DNA from: Algoriphagus sp.
Lineage (GTDB): Bacteria; Bacteroidota; Bacteroidia; Cytophagales; Cyclobacteriaceae
Direction: 5' to 3'
Assembly (NCBI RefSeq): GCF_013373065.1
Contig: NZ_JABXIN010000015.1
Span: forward strand, 124,001-188,000
DNA: 64,000 bases
The notes under the pieces are model-generated. The model worked only from the letters and a program-made list of their open reading frames with translations. It did no database searches and had not been told where the DNA came from. Position numbers and translations under genes: made by a program. Below are positions 35,440 to 44,133 of this stretch, in pieces. Positions within the stretch are counted from its first letter, which is position 1, and each line of letters begins with the position of its first letter.

Positions 35440-36348
35440 ATGAAAATTTTGTTTGATCTTTTAAAACAACAAAGCGTTTCCGGTGATGAAAGCGAGATAT
35501 CCAAATTCCTTCTTTCATATATCCAAAAACGGAAGAAAACTTGGAAAGTTTGCCCAATAATCTATTCTGGGGATGATTTTCATGACTGTATTCTATTAAA
35601 GTTTGGAAAGCCATCGACTGCCTTGTTTGCCCATATGGATACGATCGGCTTTATGTCTCGGTATGAAAATCAATTGATTCCTGTCGGAGGGCCTGAATTT
35701 GTTGAAAATACCGTTTTGGTAGGGGAAGACAGTTTGGGCGAAATAAGAGCTAACTTGAAACTGGAGGAAGACCAATTATTTCATGATTTTCCTCGAGCAA
35801 TTGATCGTGGAACTTATCTTTCATTTGAGCAAAACATTAGGATTGACGATCAATTCATCCAGGCTGCATATTTAGATAATCGTTTAGGGTTGTATACTGC
35901 GCTAAAAGTTTGTGAAACTTTGGAAGATGGTTGGGTGATTTTTTCAACCTATGAGGAACATGGGGGTGGAAGTATGCCATTCTTACTAAAATTTATTCAA
36001 GAAAACTATCCAATCCAGCAAGCCTTGGTAGCTGATATTACTTGGATTACAGATGGTATCCAACCTCATCATGGAGTGGTGATTTCCATGCGGGATAAAT
36101 TTATTCCAAGACGCAAATTTTTAAAAAGATTGATTTCCTTAGTAAAAGAAAGTCAGATTCCTTTTCAATTGGAAGTGGAAGCATATGGAGGAAGCGATGG
36201 AAGAGAAGTGCAATTTTCTCCCTATGCTATTGATTGGTGTTTTGTAGGGGCTGCTGAAGAAAATGTTCACACCCCTGATGAAAAGGTTTCTCTTTTGGAT
36301 CTTTCATACATGATTGACATGCACCGGTACCTTATGAAAAATCTTTAA
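35440..36348 (+). CDS. M42-like zinc peptidase
   Basis: Start taken at ATG 35440, giving 302 residues; the longer frame uses an upstream TTG. The order of metal and catalytic residues fits the M42/M20 clan: His65 (FAHMDTIG), Asp146 (AYLDNRLG), Glu172-Glu173 (TYEEHGGG), Asp199 (VADITW) and His277 (ENVHTPDE). These are dinuclear-metal aminopeptidases or related amidohydrolases. It lies 2 bp before the HPRT-adenylate kinase gene and is likely co-transcribed with it. Substrate unknown. Confidence 0.8.
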   Translation: MKILFDLLKQQSVSGDESEISKFLLSYIQKRKKTWKVCPIIYSGDDFHDCILLKFGKPSTALFAHMDTIGFMSRYENQLIPVGGPEFVENTVLVGEDSLGEIRANLKLEEDQLFHDFPRAIDRGTYLSFEQNIRIDDQFIQAAYLDNRLGLYTALKVCETLEDGWVIFSTYEEHGGGSMPFLLKFIQENYPIQQALVADITWITDGIQPHHGVVISMRDKFIPRRKFLKRLISLVKESQIPFQLEVEAYGGSDGREVQFSPYAIDWCFVGAAEENVHTPDEKVSLLDLSYMIDMHRYLMKNL

Positions 36349-36350
36349 TT

Positions 36351-37475
36351 ATGAACCAGATTATACATGATAAGGAATTTGAGTTGTTTATCTCCCAATC
36401 AGAAATTCAAAAACGGGTATCAGAACTAGGAAAACAGATTACTGAAGACTTTCAAGGTGAGAATCTGGTCTTGTTGGGGATTTTAAAGGGTTCATTTCTA
36501 TTCTTAGGAGATCTATGCCGTCACATTGATCTACCGCTTGAAATTTCTTTTTTAAGAATTGCTTCCTATGAGGGAACCCAGACGACAGGAGAAGTAAAAC
36601 AGATTGCTGGTTTTCATGATGATTTGTCAGGAAAGACGGTCATCATTGTAGAGGATATTGTGGATACCGGGATCAGTATGGATTACCTTTTGAGAGAAAT
36701 TCAGAAATTTCATCCAAAGGCTGTTCGAATTGCGACATTTTTATTTAAGCCGGAAGCTTTTCGGTTTAATTACCACCTCGATTATGTCGGTTTTGAAATT
36801 CCGAATAAATTTGTCCTCGGTTACGGATTGGATTACAATGACCTCGGTCGCAATCTCCCGGAATTATACCAGTTAGTAGATTTTCAATCAAACAAAATAA
36901 AGATGCGGAACATCGTCTTATTTGGCCCTCCAGGTGCAGGCAAAGGCACCCAAAGTGAAAAACTTATCAAAAAGTATGGATTGACGCACCTTTCTACAGG
37001 GGATTTATTCCGGAAGCATTTGGGTGAAGGAACAGAGCTTGGAAAGTTAGCGCAGAAATATATGAATGAAGGTAGATTGGTTCCTGATGAAGTAGTAATT
37101 GGAATGGTAGAGGAGAAAATCGCCGAGACGGAAAACAGTCAAGGATTCATTTTTGACGGGTTTCCCAGAACTACTGCACAAGCTGAAGCGCTGGACAAAA
37201 TGCTTGAAAGCCATAACATGGAAATTGCAGGAATGATCGCGCTGGATGTTCCTGAACCAGTTTTAAAAGAACGAATCAAGGAGCGGGGGAAAACCTCAGG
37301 TAGGGTAGATGATCAGGATGATCAGAAAATTCAAACTCGAATAAAAGTCTATCTGGACGAAACTTTGCCTGTCGCTTCCTACTACGAAAAACAAGGAAAG
37401 TTTACTAATATCTACGGAGTTGGGGAAATTGATGAAATCTTCAATGCGATCTGTGAGGTCGTAGATAGTTTTTAA
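36351..37475 (+). CDS. adk: Fused hypoxanthine phosphoribosyltransferase-adenylate kinase
   Basis: One continuous 374-residue frame with two complete enzymes. Residues 1-180 are a purine phosphoribosyltransferase of the HPRT type: ILKGSFLFLGDL (44-55) and the PRPP loop IIVEDIVDTGISM (98-110). Residues 185-374 are an adenylate kinase: P-loop GPPGAGKGT (192-200), HLSTGDLFR, FDGFPRTTAQAEAL and a short lid (ERGKTSGRVDDQDD) without zinc cysteines. The junction, FQSNKIKMRN, contains an in-frame ATG at 36903 that could also give stand-alone Adk. HPRT makes IMP or GMP from bases, and Adk balances AMP, ADP and ATP. No frameshift or stop is seen. Confidence 0.93.
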   Translation: MNQIIHDKEFELFISQSEIQKRVSELGKQITEDFQGENLVLLGILKGSFLFLGDLCRHIDLPLEISFLRIASYEGTQTTGEVKQIAGFHDDLSGKTVIIVEDIVDTGISMDYLLREIQKFHPKAVRIATFLFKPEAFRFNYHLDYVGFEIPNKFVLGYGLDYNDLGRNLPELYQLVDFQSNKIKMRNIVLFGPPGAGKGTQSEKLIKKYGLTHLSTGDLFRKHLGEGTELGKLAQKYMNEGRLVPDEVVIGMVEEKIAETENSQGFIFDGFPRTTAQAEALDKMLESHNMEIAGMIALDVPEPVLKERIKERGKTSGRVDDQDDQKIQTRIKVYLDETLPVASYYEKQGKFTNIYGVGEIDEIFNAICEVVDSF

Positions 37476-37490
37476 GTCGCTGATTTTCCT

Positions 37491-37498
37491 TAATTTTG
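37491..37498 (+). promoter_or_regulatory. -7 box between hpt-adk and obg
   Basis: TAATTTTG is an exact TAnnTTTG match 50 bp before the obg ATG. A terminator-like hairpin lies between it and obg. Confidence 0.4.
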
Positions 37499-37508
37499 CA
37501 CCAAAATG

Positions 37509-37534
37509 AGCTAAGCCTTAAGCTTAGCTTTTTT
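37509..37534 (+). terminator. Terminator-like hairpin just before obg
   Basis: AGCTAAGC-CTTAA-GCTTAGCT (8 bp stem, 37509-37529) followed by a run of T. It may end the hpt-adk transcript, or act in the obg leader if the -7 box at 37491 is used. Confidence 0.7.
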
Positions 37535-37540
37535 GTTTCT

Positions 37541-38536
37541 ATGGCAGACTCAAATTTCATTGATTACGTAAAATTTTGTTCCCGCTCAGGTGCTGGAGGG
37601 TCAGGGTCCCTCCATTTCCGAAGGGAAAAACACGTTCCTAAAGGTGGGCCAGATGGGGGAGATGGAGGTCGAGGAGGACACATTATTCTTCGGGGTAATG
37701 CACAGCTTTGGACTTTGTTGCACCTTAAGTATAAAAAGCACGTCATTGCTGAAGCAGGTAAGCCTGGGGAGGGTGGAAGAAGAACGGGAGCAAACGGGAA
37801 GGATGTAATTTTGGAAGTGCCCTTAGGGACTGTCGCTAAGGATGCTGAGACTGGAGAGAAACGTTTTGAAATTACTGAGGATGGCCAAGAGGTTGTTTTG
37901 ACGATGGGAGGACGTGGAGGATTGGGAAACCATCATTTTAAAACTTCGACCAATCAAGCCCCTCACTATGCCCAACCTGGAGAATCTGGTATTGAAGAGT
38001 GGATAATATTAGAATTAAAATTACTGGCTGATGTGGGATTGGTAGGATTTCCTAATGCTGGGAAATCTACACTTTTATCCGCCCTTTCCGCTGCCAAGCC
38101 AGAAATTGGGGACTATCCTTTCACCACTTTGGTTCCCAATCTAGGAGTGGTTAGCTATCGGGATGATCGATCTTTTGTGATGGCGGATATTCCTGGGATT
38201 ATCGAAGGAGCCGCTGAAGGAAAAGGACTAGGGATCCGTTTTTTAAGACATATTGAAAGAAATTCGATTTTACTTTTTCTCATCCCGGCAGATGCAGAAA
38301 ATATTACCAAAGAATATGAGATTTTATTGGGAGAGTTGGAAAAATATAATCCCGAACTCCTCGATAAAAAAAGACTTCTGGCGGTCTCCAAATCTGATTT
38401 ATTGGATGAGGAATTAATGGAAGAAATGAAGCTTGAAGTTCCGAAAGGTATTCCCTATGTATTTATTTCTTCTGTGACACAATTCAACTTGGAGAAGTTA
38501 AAAGACATGATTTGGCAGGCCATTCAGGCAAATTAA
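37541..38536 (+). CDS. obg: GTPase Obg
   Basis: Start at ATG 37541 ([12 protein letters not shown]); the frame is open further upstream through the hairpin, which is not coding. 331 residues: the glycine-rich Obg fold ([25 protein letters not shown]), then the GTPase with G1 [11 protein letters not shown], the G3 region in [17 protein letters not shown] and SKSDLLDE. Obg helps late 50S assembly and the stringent response. It probably starts its own transcript. Confidence 0.97.
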   Translation: MADSNFIDYVKFCSRSGAGGSGSLHFRREKHVPKGGPDGGDGGRGGHIILRGNAQLWTLLHLKYKKHVIAEAGKPGEGGRRTGANGKDVILEVPLGTVAKDAETGEKRFEITEDGQEVVLTMGGRGGLGNHHFKTSTNQAPHYAQPGESGIEEWIILELKLLADVGLVGFPNAGKSTLLSALSAAKPEIGDYPFTTLVPNLGVVSYRDDRSFVMADIPGIIEGAAEGKGLGIRFLRHIERNSILLFLIPADAENITKEYEILLGELEKYNPELLDKKRLLAVSKSDLLDEELMEEMKLEVPKGIPYVFISSVTQFNLEKLKDMIWQAIQAN

Positions 38537-38540
38537 GGTG

Positions 38541-38563
38541 TCAGATTGTCAGAAATATTCTGA
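38541..38563 (+). promoter_or_regulatory. Candidate regulatory repeat upstream of grpE
   Basis: TCAGATTGTCAGAAATATTC continues to TGA: a direct repeat of TGTCAGA-like words plus a 6+3+6 inverted repeat TCAGAA-ATA-TTCTGA (38549-38563), 50 bp before grpE. It could bind a heat-shock regulator; this is only a pattern. Confidence 0.3.
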
Positions 38564-38613
38564 TGGCAAAAATATTGTAACGAAAGCCCAAGACCAGCTA
38601 TTGAATAAGATCT

Positions 38614-39198
38614 ATGAAAAATAAAAACGAAGAATTGCACGAAAAGGAAAACGAGGAGGTGCTTGATCAAATGGAGCAAAATCAAGAAACTGTTGAGAAT
38701 TCAGAGGTAGATCAAGAGCAAGTCGATTCTGAAAAAGAGTCTGAGGATCCAATGGCTAAGCTTCAGAGTGAGCTAGCAGATGTCAAGGACAAATATCTAC
38801 GTCTCTATTCTGATTTTGAGAATTTCAGAAAACGAAATGCAAAAGAACGTTTGGAATTGATCAAGACAGCTTCTGAGGATGTCCTTCGAGATTTATTGCC
38901 GGTAGTTGATGATTTTGAACGGGCATTCAAAGCGAGTGAAAACGAGGAGGATGCTCAAAAAGTCCGGGAAGGCAACCAGCTTATTTTCCACAAATTTGTC
39001 AAGATTTTGGAGTCCAAAGGACTAAAAGTGATGGAGGATTTGATTGGTAATCCTTTTGATGCTGATATGCAGGAAGCAATTACGCAAATCCCTGCTCCAA
39101 ATGAAGAAATGAAGGGCAAAGTGATCGATGTGGTAGAAAAGGGCTACACCTTGGGTGATAAGGTGGTGCGCTACGCTAAGGTCGTAACTGGAGCATAA
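38614..39198 (+). CDS. grpE: Nucleotide exchange factor GrpE
   Basis: 194 residues. A long acidic and helical N-terminus is followed by [37 protein letters not shown] and the C-terminal [19 protein letters not shown] beta domain, all GrpE. It releases ADP from DnaK. It is followed 7 bp later by dnaJ; no dnaK is in the window. Confidence 0.97.
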   Translation: MKNKNEELHEKENEEVLDQMEQNQETVENSEVDQEQVDSEKESEDPMAKLQSELADVKDKYLRLYSDFENFRKRNAKERLELIKTASEDVLRDLLPVVDDFERAFKASENEEDAQKVREGNQLIFHKFVKILESKGLKVMEDLIGNPFDADMQEAITQIPAPNEEMKGKVIDVVEKGYTLGDKVVRYAKVVTGA

Positions 39199-39205
39199 AT
39201 TAGAC

Positions 39206-40312
39206 ATGGAAAAAAGAGACTATTACGAAGTATTAGGAGTCAGCAAATCCGCTACAGCCGATGAGATCAAAAAGGCTTATCGGAAATTGGCTATCCAATA
39301 CCACCCTGATAAAAATCCCGATAATCCTGAAGCAGAGGAAAAATTCAAAGAAGCTGCTGAAGCTTATGAGGTTTTAAGTAACCCTGAAAAACGTCAACGT
39401 TATGACCAATTCGGCCATCAAGGGCTAGGTGGAAATGGTGGCTTCGGTGGCGGAGGTATGAACATGGAGGATATCTTCGCTCAATTCGGGGATATTTTTG
39501 GAGGAGGAGGTTTCAGTTCCTTCTTCGGTGGTGGCGGTGGAGGCCGTCGAACCAAGAAAGGAACGAATCTTCGTGTAAAGCTCAAGCTTAATTTGCAGGA
39601 AATTTCCAATGGTGTTGAAAAGAAAATCAAGGTAAAGCGTCATGTGGTCGCGCCAGGTGTTACTTTCAAATCCTGCTCAACTTGTCAAGGAACTGGACAG
39701 GTTAAGAAAGTAGTCAATACCATGTTGGGCCAGATGGTTTCTGCCAGTACCTGTGCAGTATGTGGCGGAAGCGGTCAAATTGTAGATAAAAAACCTGCAG
39801 AAGCTGATTCCAGAGGATTAATTGTAAAAGAAGAAGTAATCACCATCAATATTCCAGGTGGCGTAGCTGAAGGAATGCAATTGAGTATGTCTGGAAAGGG
39901 TAACGAAATCCCTGGAGGCATACCTGGAGATCTTTTAATAGTAATTGAAGAAATTGAAGACAAAAATCTTCAACGGGATGGCAACAATGTAGTCTATGAT
40001 TTGTACATCTCATTTATCGAAGCAGCATTGGGTGCTTCGATAGAAGTTCCGACAATCGATGGGCGTGTCAAAATTAAAATTGATCCAGGAACCCAAAGCG
40101 GAAAAATGCTACGTTTGAAAGGAAAAGGAATCAAAGATATTAATGGTTATTCAAGAGGAGACCAGTTGATTATGGTCAATGTGTGGACCCCTACTCAGCT
40201 ATCGAAAGAAGAACGACAAGCCCTCGAAGGCATGCGGGATTCTGTGAATTTCCAACCTGATCCGGGTAAATCAGAAAAATCCTTTTTTGATAAGATGAAA
40301 GAGTTCTTCTAA
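39206..40312 (+). CDS. dnaJ: Chaperone DnaJ lacking zinc centre I
   Basis: 368 residues. The J domain has HPD at 33-35; a Gly/Phe region spans about 70-113; then the middle and C-terminal substrate domains. A normal DnaJ has four CxxCxGxG motifs. Only two are left here: CSTCQGTG (157-164) and CAVCGGSG (183-190), which are motifs II and III and form zinc centre II. Motif IV reads PAEADSRG (197-204) with no cysteine, and motif I is deleted around [11 protein letters not shown]. Motifs I and IV together bind zinc centre I, so one whole site is gone. Co-chaperone of DnaK; operon with grpE. Confidence 0.95.
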   Translation: MEKRDYYEVLGVSKSATADEIKKAYRKLAIQYHPDKNPDNPEAEEKFKEAAEAYEVLSNPEKRQRYDQFGHQGLGGNGGFGGGGMNMEDIFAQFGDIFGGGGFSSFFGGGGGGRRTKKGTNLRVKLKLNLQEISNGVEKKIKVKRHVVAPGVTFKSCSTCQGTGQVKKVVNTMLGQMVSASTCAVCGGSGQIVDKKPAEADSRGLIVKEEVITINIPGGVAEGMQLSMSGKGNEIPGGIPGDLLIVIEEIEDKNLQRDGNNVVYDLYISFIEAALGASIEVPTIDGRVKIKIDPGTQSGKMLRLKGKGIKDINGYSRGDQLIMVNVWTPTQLSKEERQALEGMRDSVNFQPDPGKSEKSFFDKMKEFF

Positions 40313-40320
40313 AAATCACG

Positions 40321-40347
40321 AGCCAGATACAATTCTGGCTTTTTTTA
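40321..40347 (+). terminator. grpE-dnaJ terminator
   Basis: AGCCAGA-TACAAT-TCTGGCT stem (40321-40340) followed by seven T, 8 bp after the dnaJ stop. Confidence 0.8.
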
Positions 40348-40391
40348 TATTTTTAAAAACCTTTTCAGATATCAAGTCGTAACCTATCCGT

Positions 40392-41279
40392 ATGCTGCAA
40401 AAATTCTGTCTGCTTCTTCTTGGCGTTTTCAGTGGGATAGGCATCAGTCAGGCACAATTGGTTAAAGAATTCCAGGCACCTGAAAAGGATGGTTTTGAAA
40501 TCGTTCAGCTGGATTTTTCAACCTACAAGAGCACAACTCATCTGAAACGAATGCGAAACTCCGAACCCGTTTATATTCACGGTCATTTGGAGGAGGTAAA
40601 TATTTTGCCTGTTTTTGAGCATAAAATTGAAAATCAAATTCTCTATACAAGCTTATCCCATAAAAATATAGAGTCTGATAACTTAGGAAGGAGTATTACT
40701 ACGAAGCTTTTCTCGCCAGCAAAAGATGATTTTGGACATTCATGGGATGTGGGTTTGGCGTCAAATTACCTTTATCATCTTAATTTCAATTTAGGGATAG
40801 GGAATGCGGATTTTGACCTCGCCCAACTTCCAGTAGGGCAGTTGAAAGTGCACAGTGCGAGCGCAGACGTTTTGGTGTATTATGGGAGTCAAGAGCCTAA
40901 TCAAATTCAAATGGACACGCTTTTAGTCACTTTGAATATGGGTACGGTAGAAATTCAAAATGCCAATTTTACCAATGCTAATCAGATGATATTTGAAGTA
41001 AACTATGGAAAAATCAATCTGAACTTTAGTGATGGGATGGCTTCATCTTGTCAGGTAATTGCAGCCGTCGGTGCAGGATCTCTTTATTTGAAATTGCCTT
41101 CGGACAATTATCCTGTAAAGATCAAAATGAAAACTACCCCCATGTGCAGAACCTCTATGCCTTCCTATTTAAAATCCTTGGATAAGGAAACTTTTGTAAC
41201 CAAGGGCTATTCACCTGATGACCCAAAACTCCTTAATTTGACCATTGATGTGGGGGTTGGATCGTTAAAAGTGGAATAA
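40392..41279 (+). CDS. Secreted adhesin-like protein (DUF4097-type beta repeats)
   Basis: 295 residues with a signal peptide (LQKFCLLLLGVFSGIGISQA). The mature protein shows the regular short beta strands of DUF4097/DUF2807-like putative adhesins: LNFNLGIGNADFDLAQLP, LLVTLNMGTVEIQNA, VNYGKINLNF, IAAVGAGSLYLKLP and LTIDVGVGSLKVE. It is placed 5 bp before an ABC transporter gene pair, so the three form an operon. Its function is unknown; the family label is tentative. Confidence 0.65.
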   Translation: MLQKFCLLLLGVFSGIGISQAQLVKEFQAPEKDGFEIVQLDFSTYKSTTHLKRMRNSEPVYIHGHLEEVNILPVFEHKIENQILYTSLSHKNIESDNLGRSITTKLFSPAKDDFGHSWDVGLASNYLYHLNFNLGIGNADFDLAQLPVGQLKVHSASADVLVYYGSQEPNQIQMDTLLVTLNMGTVEIQNANFTNANQMIFEVNYGKINLNFSDGMASSCQVIAAVGAGSLYLKLPSDNYPVKIKMKTTPMCRTSMPSYLKSLDKETFVTKGYSPDDPKLLNLTIDVGVGSLKVE

Positions 41280-41284
41280 ACTAC

Positions 41285-42178
41285 ATGCTTGAAATTGAGA
41301 AATTAAATAAATCCTATGGGCCCAATCGGGCACTAACGGATGTTGATCTTTTTGTCCCAAAAGGAGTGATTTTTGGATTACTGGGGCCAAATGGAGCCGG
41401 AAAATCAACTTTGATTCGAATTATCAATCAAATTATTGATGCAGATTCGGGCTTAATTCGAATAGAAGGAAAAAACCTTTCCCCTTCGCACATTTCGCAA
41501 ATAGGCTACCTGCCCGAAGAACGAGGCCTCTATAAGAAAATGAAGGTCTGGGATCAGATGTTGTATTTTGCCCGACTCAAAGGGCTTAGCCAATCTGAAG
41601 CAAAAAAGCGAATTTCTTATTGGCTGGAAAAAATGGATATGATTTCCTGGCGAGAGAAGAAGGTAGAAGATTTGTCCAAGGGGATGGCGCAAAAAGTGCA
41701 GTTTATTTCTACGATTCTCCACGAACCAGCCCTGCTTATATTGGATGAGCCTTTTTCTGGATTTGATCCTGTCAATGCGGAAATTATCAAGGATCAGATT
41801 ATTGAGTTAAAGAAAAAAGGGATTACGGTTATTCTAAGTACCCATCGGATGGAATCGGTGGAATTACTTTGTGATCAAGTGGCGATGATCAATAAATCAC
41901 GAAAAATTCTAGATGGTACTATCAAGGAAGTAAAGAAAAGTTATCGTCCAGACATATTTCATATTACAATGGAACAGCTTCAGGTTCCGCTTCCTGCCAA
42001 TTGGAATGCCTCTGAGGAAGATGGGCAATGGCACTTTTCATTATCTCTTGCTGCGAAAACGCCAAATGAATTATTGACTGAACTGATGACTTATGGTCAG
42101 GTTTCTAGATTCCAGGAGCAGGTTCCAAGTATGGAAGAGATTTTTATTCACCAGGTAAAATCCAGCGCACATGAATAA
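41285..42178 (+). CDS. ABC transporter ATP-binding protein (NatA-like)
   Basis: 297 residues. Walker A is GPNGAGKSTLI, the signature is DLSKGMAQKVQFIS, Walker B LLILDEPFSGFDP, and the switch histidine lies in LSTHRME. A C-terminal extension of about 80 residues is typical of the NatA subgroup (DUF4162). It powers the permease encoded by the next gene, which overlaps it by 8 bp. Substrate unknown; the NatAB family is linked to sodium export. Confidence 0.92.
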   Translation: MLEIEKLNKSYGPNRALTDVDLFVPKGVIFGLLGPNGAGKSTLIRIINQIIDADSGLIRIEGKNLSPSHISQIGYLPEERGLYKKMKVWDQMLYFARLKGLSQSEAKKRISYWLEKMDMISWREKKVEDLSKGMAQKVQFISTILHEPALLILDEPFSGFDPVNAEIIKDQIIELKKKGITVILSTHRMESVELLCDQVAMINKSRKILDGTIKEVKKSYRPDIFHITMEQLQVPLPANWNASEEDGQWHFSLSLAAKTPNELLTELMTYGQVSRFQEQVPSMEEIFIHQVKSSAHE

Positions 42179-43478
42179 AATTTGGCTGGTCATCCAGCGG
42201 GAATATCTTTCGAGGGTAAAAAAGAAGTCATTTCTTTTAGCGACACTTTTGACTCCATTAATTTTTCCGGCCATCATGGCAATTTTCGTTTGGATTGCGG
42301 TGGAGGAAAAAGAGAATCAAGCACTGCGAATTATTGAGGTGGTGGATGAAAACAACTTGTTTTTCCTTGAAAGCTCAGAACAATATGCTTTTTCCTTTTC
42401 AAGCCGAAGTGTGGAGGAAGCCAAGGATTTAGTGAAGGATGGAGATCGCTATGGGTTTTTATACATACCAAAAATAAGCCTTGAAAGCCCGGATGGAATC
42501 ACTTACTATGGAGAAGAAAATCCCAACATGAATCTGATCTCCTATTTGGAGAATAATCTCAAAAAGAAAATCGAAGACCAGCGATTGTATGAATCAGGGG
42601 TTGATCCTGAAATTTTATCAAAAATCAGAACATCGGTGGATGTCAAGGCCATTACCTTGGATGAAACCGGAGGAGAGCGTGTTTCCGATGCCACCGTAAA
42701 TTACGCTATTGGATTTGTAGCGGGTATTCTGATTTACATGTTCATTTTTATTTATGGTAACCAAATCATGCAGGGGGTAATTGAAGAGAAATCCAGCCGA
42801 ATCGTCGAGATTTTGGTTTCTTCACTAAGGCCCTTTCAGTTGATGATGGGAAAAATCGTAGGGATTGCCGCTGTAGGTTTGACACAGCTTTTGATATGGA
42901 TAGTGCTTATTGGTACGTTAACAACTTTAGTGACTGGCATTTTGGGCATGCAAATGCCCCAGCAACAAGCCATGGAGCTAGCGCAAGGTGAAATGACTCA
43001 AGCTATCCCAGATAGTGAAATGGGAGAGGTTTTAGCGGTAATCAATGGAATTGATTTTGTGGCCTTGGTTTCCTCTTTCGTCTTTTACTTTTTGGGAGGT
43101 TATTTGTTATATGGGGCTTTATTTGCAGGGATTGGTTCTGCAGTAGAGGCACCTTCCGACGCGCAACAATTTATGCTTCCAGTAACTATTCCGCTTATTG
43201 TAGCCTATATGGGCTTATTCGTATTCGTTTTACAGGACCCGAATAGTACGACTTCTTTTTGGCTATCCATTATTCCCTTTACTTCTCCAATAGCCATGAT
43301 GGGAAGAATCAGTTATGGAGTTCCTTTTTGGGAATTAGGATTATCCATGGGCCTATTGATTTTGGGGTTTTTGGGGACGACTTGGCTAGCAGCAAAAATT
43401 TACCGCATCGGCATCCTGATGCATGGAACAAAGCCAAGTTATAAGACCCTTTGGCGATGGGTTAAAAGTAGTTACTAA
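42171..43478 (+). CDS. ABC transporter permease (NatB-like, ABC-2 type)
   Basis: 435 residues. An N-terminal membrane helix (FLLATLLTPLIFPAIMAIFVWIAV region) is followed by a large extracytoplasmic domain of about 120 residues. A block of five to six helices comes next, beginning YAIGFVAGILIYMFIFIYGN and including the conserved cytoplasmic GVIEEKSSRIVEILVSSLRP motif of NatB-type permeases. It pairs with the ATPase just upstream. Confidence 0.9.
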   Translation: MNKIWLVIQREYLSRVKKKSFLLATLLTPLIFPAIMAIFVWIAVEEKENQALRIIEVVDENNLFFLESSEQYAFSFSSRSVEEAKDLVKDGDRYGFLYIPKISLESPDGITYYGEENPNMNLISYLENNLKKKIEDQRLYESGVDPEILSKIRTSVDVKAITLDETGGERVSDATVNYAIGFVAGILIYMFIFIYGNQIMQGVIEEKSSRIVEILVSSLRPFQLMMGKIVGIAAVGLTQLLIWIVLIGTLTTLVTGILGMQMPQQQAMELAQGEMTQAIPDSEMGEVLAVINGIDFVALVSSFVFYFLGGYLLYGALFAGIGSAVEAPSDAQQFMLPVTIPLIVAYMGLFVFVLQDPNSTTSFWLSIIPFTSPIAMMGRISYGVPFWELGLSMGLLILGFLGTTWLAAKIYRIGILMHGTKPSYKTLWRWVKSSY

Positions 43479-43483
43479 AAAAT

Positions 43484-43510
43484 AAAGCCGGATCAATTTG
43501 ACCCGGCTTT
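43484..43510. terminator. Bidirectional terminator between the ABC operon and dps
   Basis: AAAGCCGG / CCGGCTTT stem (43484-43491, 43503-43510) between convergent genes. Confidence 0.75.
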
Positions 43511-43516
43511 GTCATT

Positions 43517-43987
43517 TTATCTCAAATAAGCTGATAGCATCCAGACTATCTTTTCTTTTGCTGTAATGTAATCACTCATCAGTGTTACTGTACCTTCATC
43601 TCCTTGTTCAGAAGCGGCTTCTAGGGCTTCCCGTTCCAAATCCAACAGCGTATTGATGTTGTCTCTGGTGATGGAAACCATTTCTTTGGAATCGTGTACT
43701 TCTTTCGCTTCTTGGATGGAAGAGTTTTCGATGTATTCTCCATAAGAAGAGAAAGGTCTACCACCCAAGGTTAAGATTCGTTCTGCTACTTCGTCTACGC
43801 TTTCATTGGCAGTTGTGTATAATTCTTCAAATTTCGCATGTAATTCAAAGAAGTTTGGTCCACTGACATTCCAATGGAAGTTTCGAAGGTTTTGATAGTA
43901 AACCTGATAATTTGCTAAAAGCTTATTGAGTTTTTCTACCAATACTAAAGTGTCTTTTACTTCTAATCCTATATCGTTCGTTTTCAT
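43517..43987 (-). CDS. dps: Dps family ferritin-like DNA-protection protein
   Basis: Start taken at ATG 43987, giving 156 residues; an in-frame ATG at 44014 is possible but adds an unlikely nine-residue tail. It has the Dps core RNFHWNVSGPNFFELHAKFE and ESVDEVAERILTLGGRP, with ferroxidase residues His38, His50, Asp65 and Glu69 as in Dps proteins. It stores iron and detoxifies peroxide, protecting DNA. Transcribed alone on the minus strand, divergent from the histidine kinase gene. Confidence 0.94.
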   Translation of the reverse strand: MKTNDIGLEVKDTLVLVEKLNKLLANYQVYYQNLRNFHWNVSGPNFFELHAKFEELYTTANESVDEVAERILTLGGRPFSSYGEYIENSSIQEAKEVHDSKEMVSITRDNINTLLDLEREALEAASEQGDEGTVTLMSDYITAKEKIVWMLSAYLR

Positions 43988-44133
43988 GATTTTATAATCG
44001 TTTTTGTGTTTCAATTAATAGTATAAATTTACTAAAAATAACCTTCGAATGCCAACTGAAAATATCAATCCCTATCAGATACTATCTATCATTTTAAGGA
44101 GTTAAATAGGGAAAGGCATCTGAAAAAATCTTC

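Noticed and set aside
37590-37808. A 72-codon ORF in another frame of obg
   Set aside because: Glycine-rich GGN codons of the Obg fold leave other frames open; no independent evidence.
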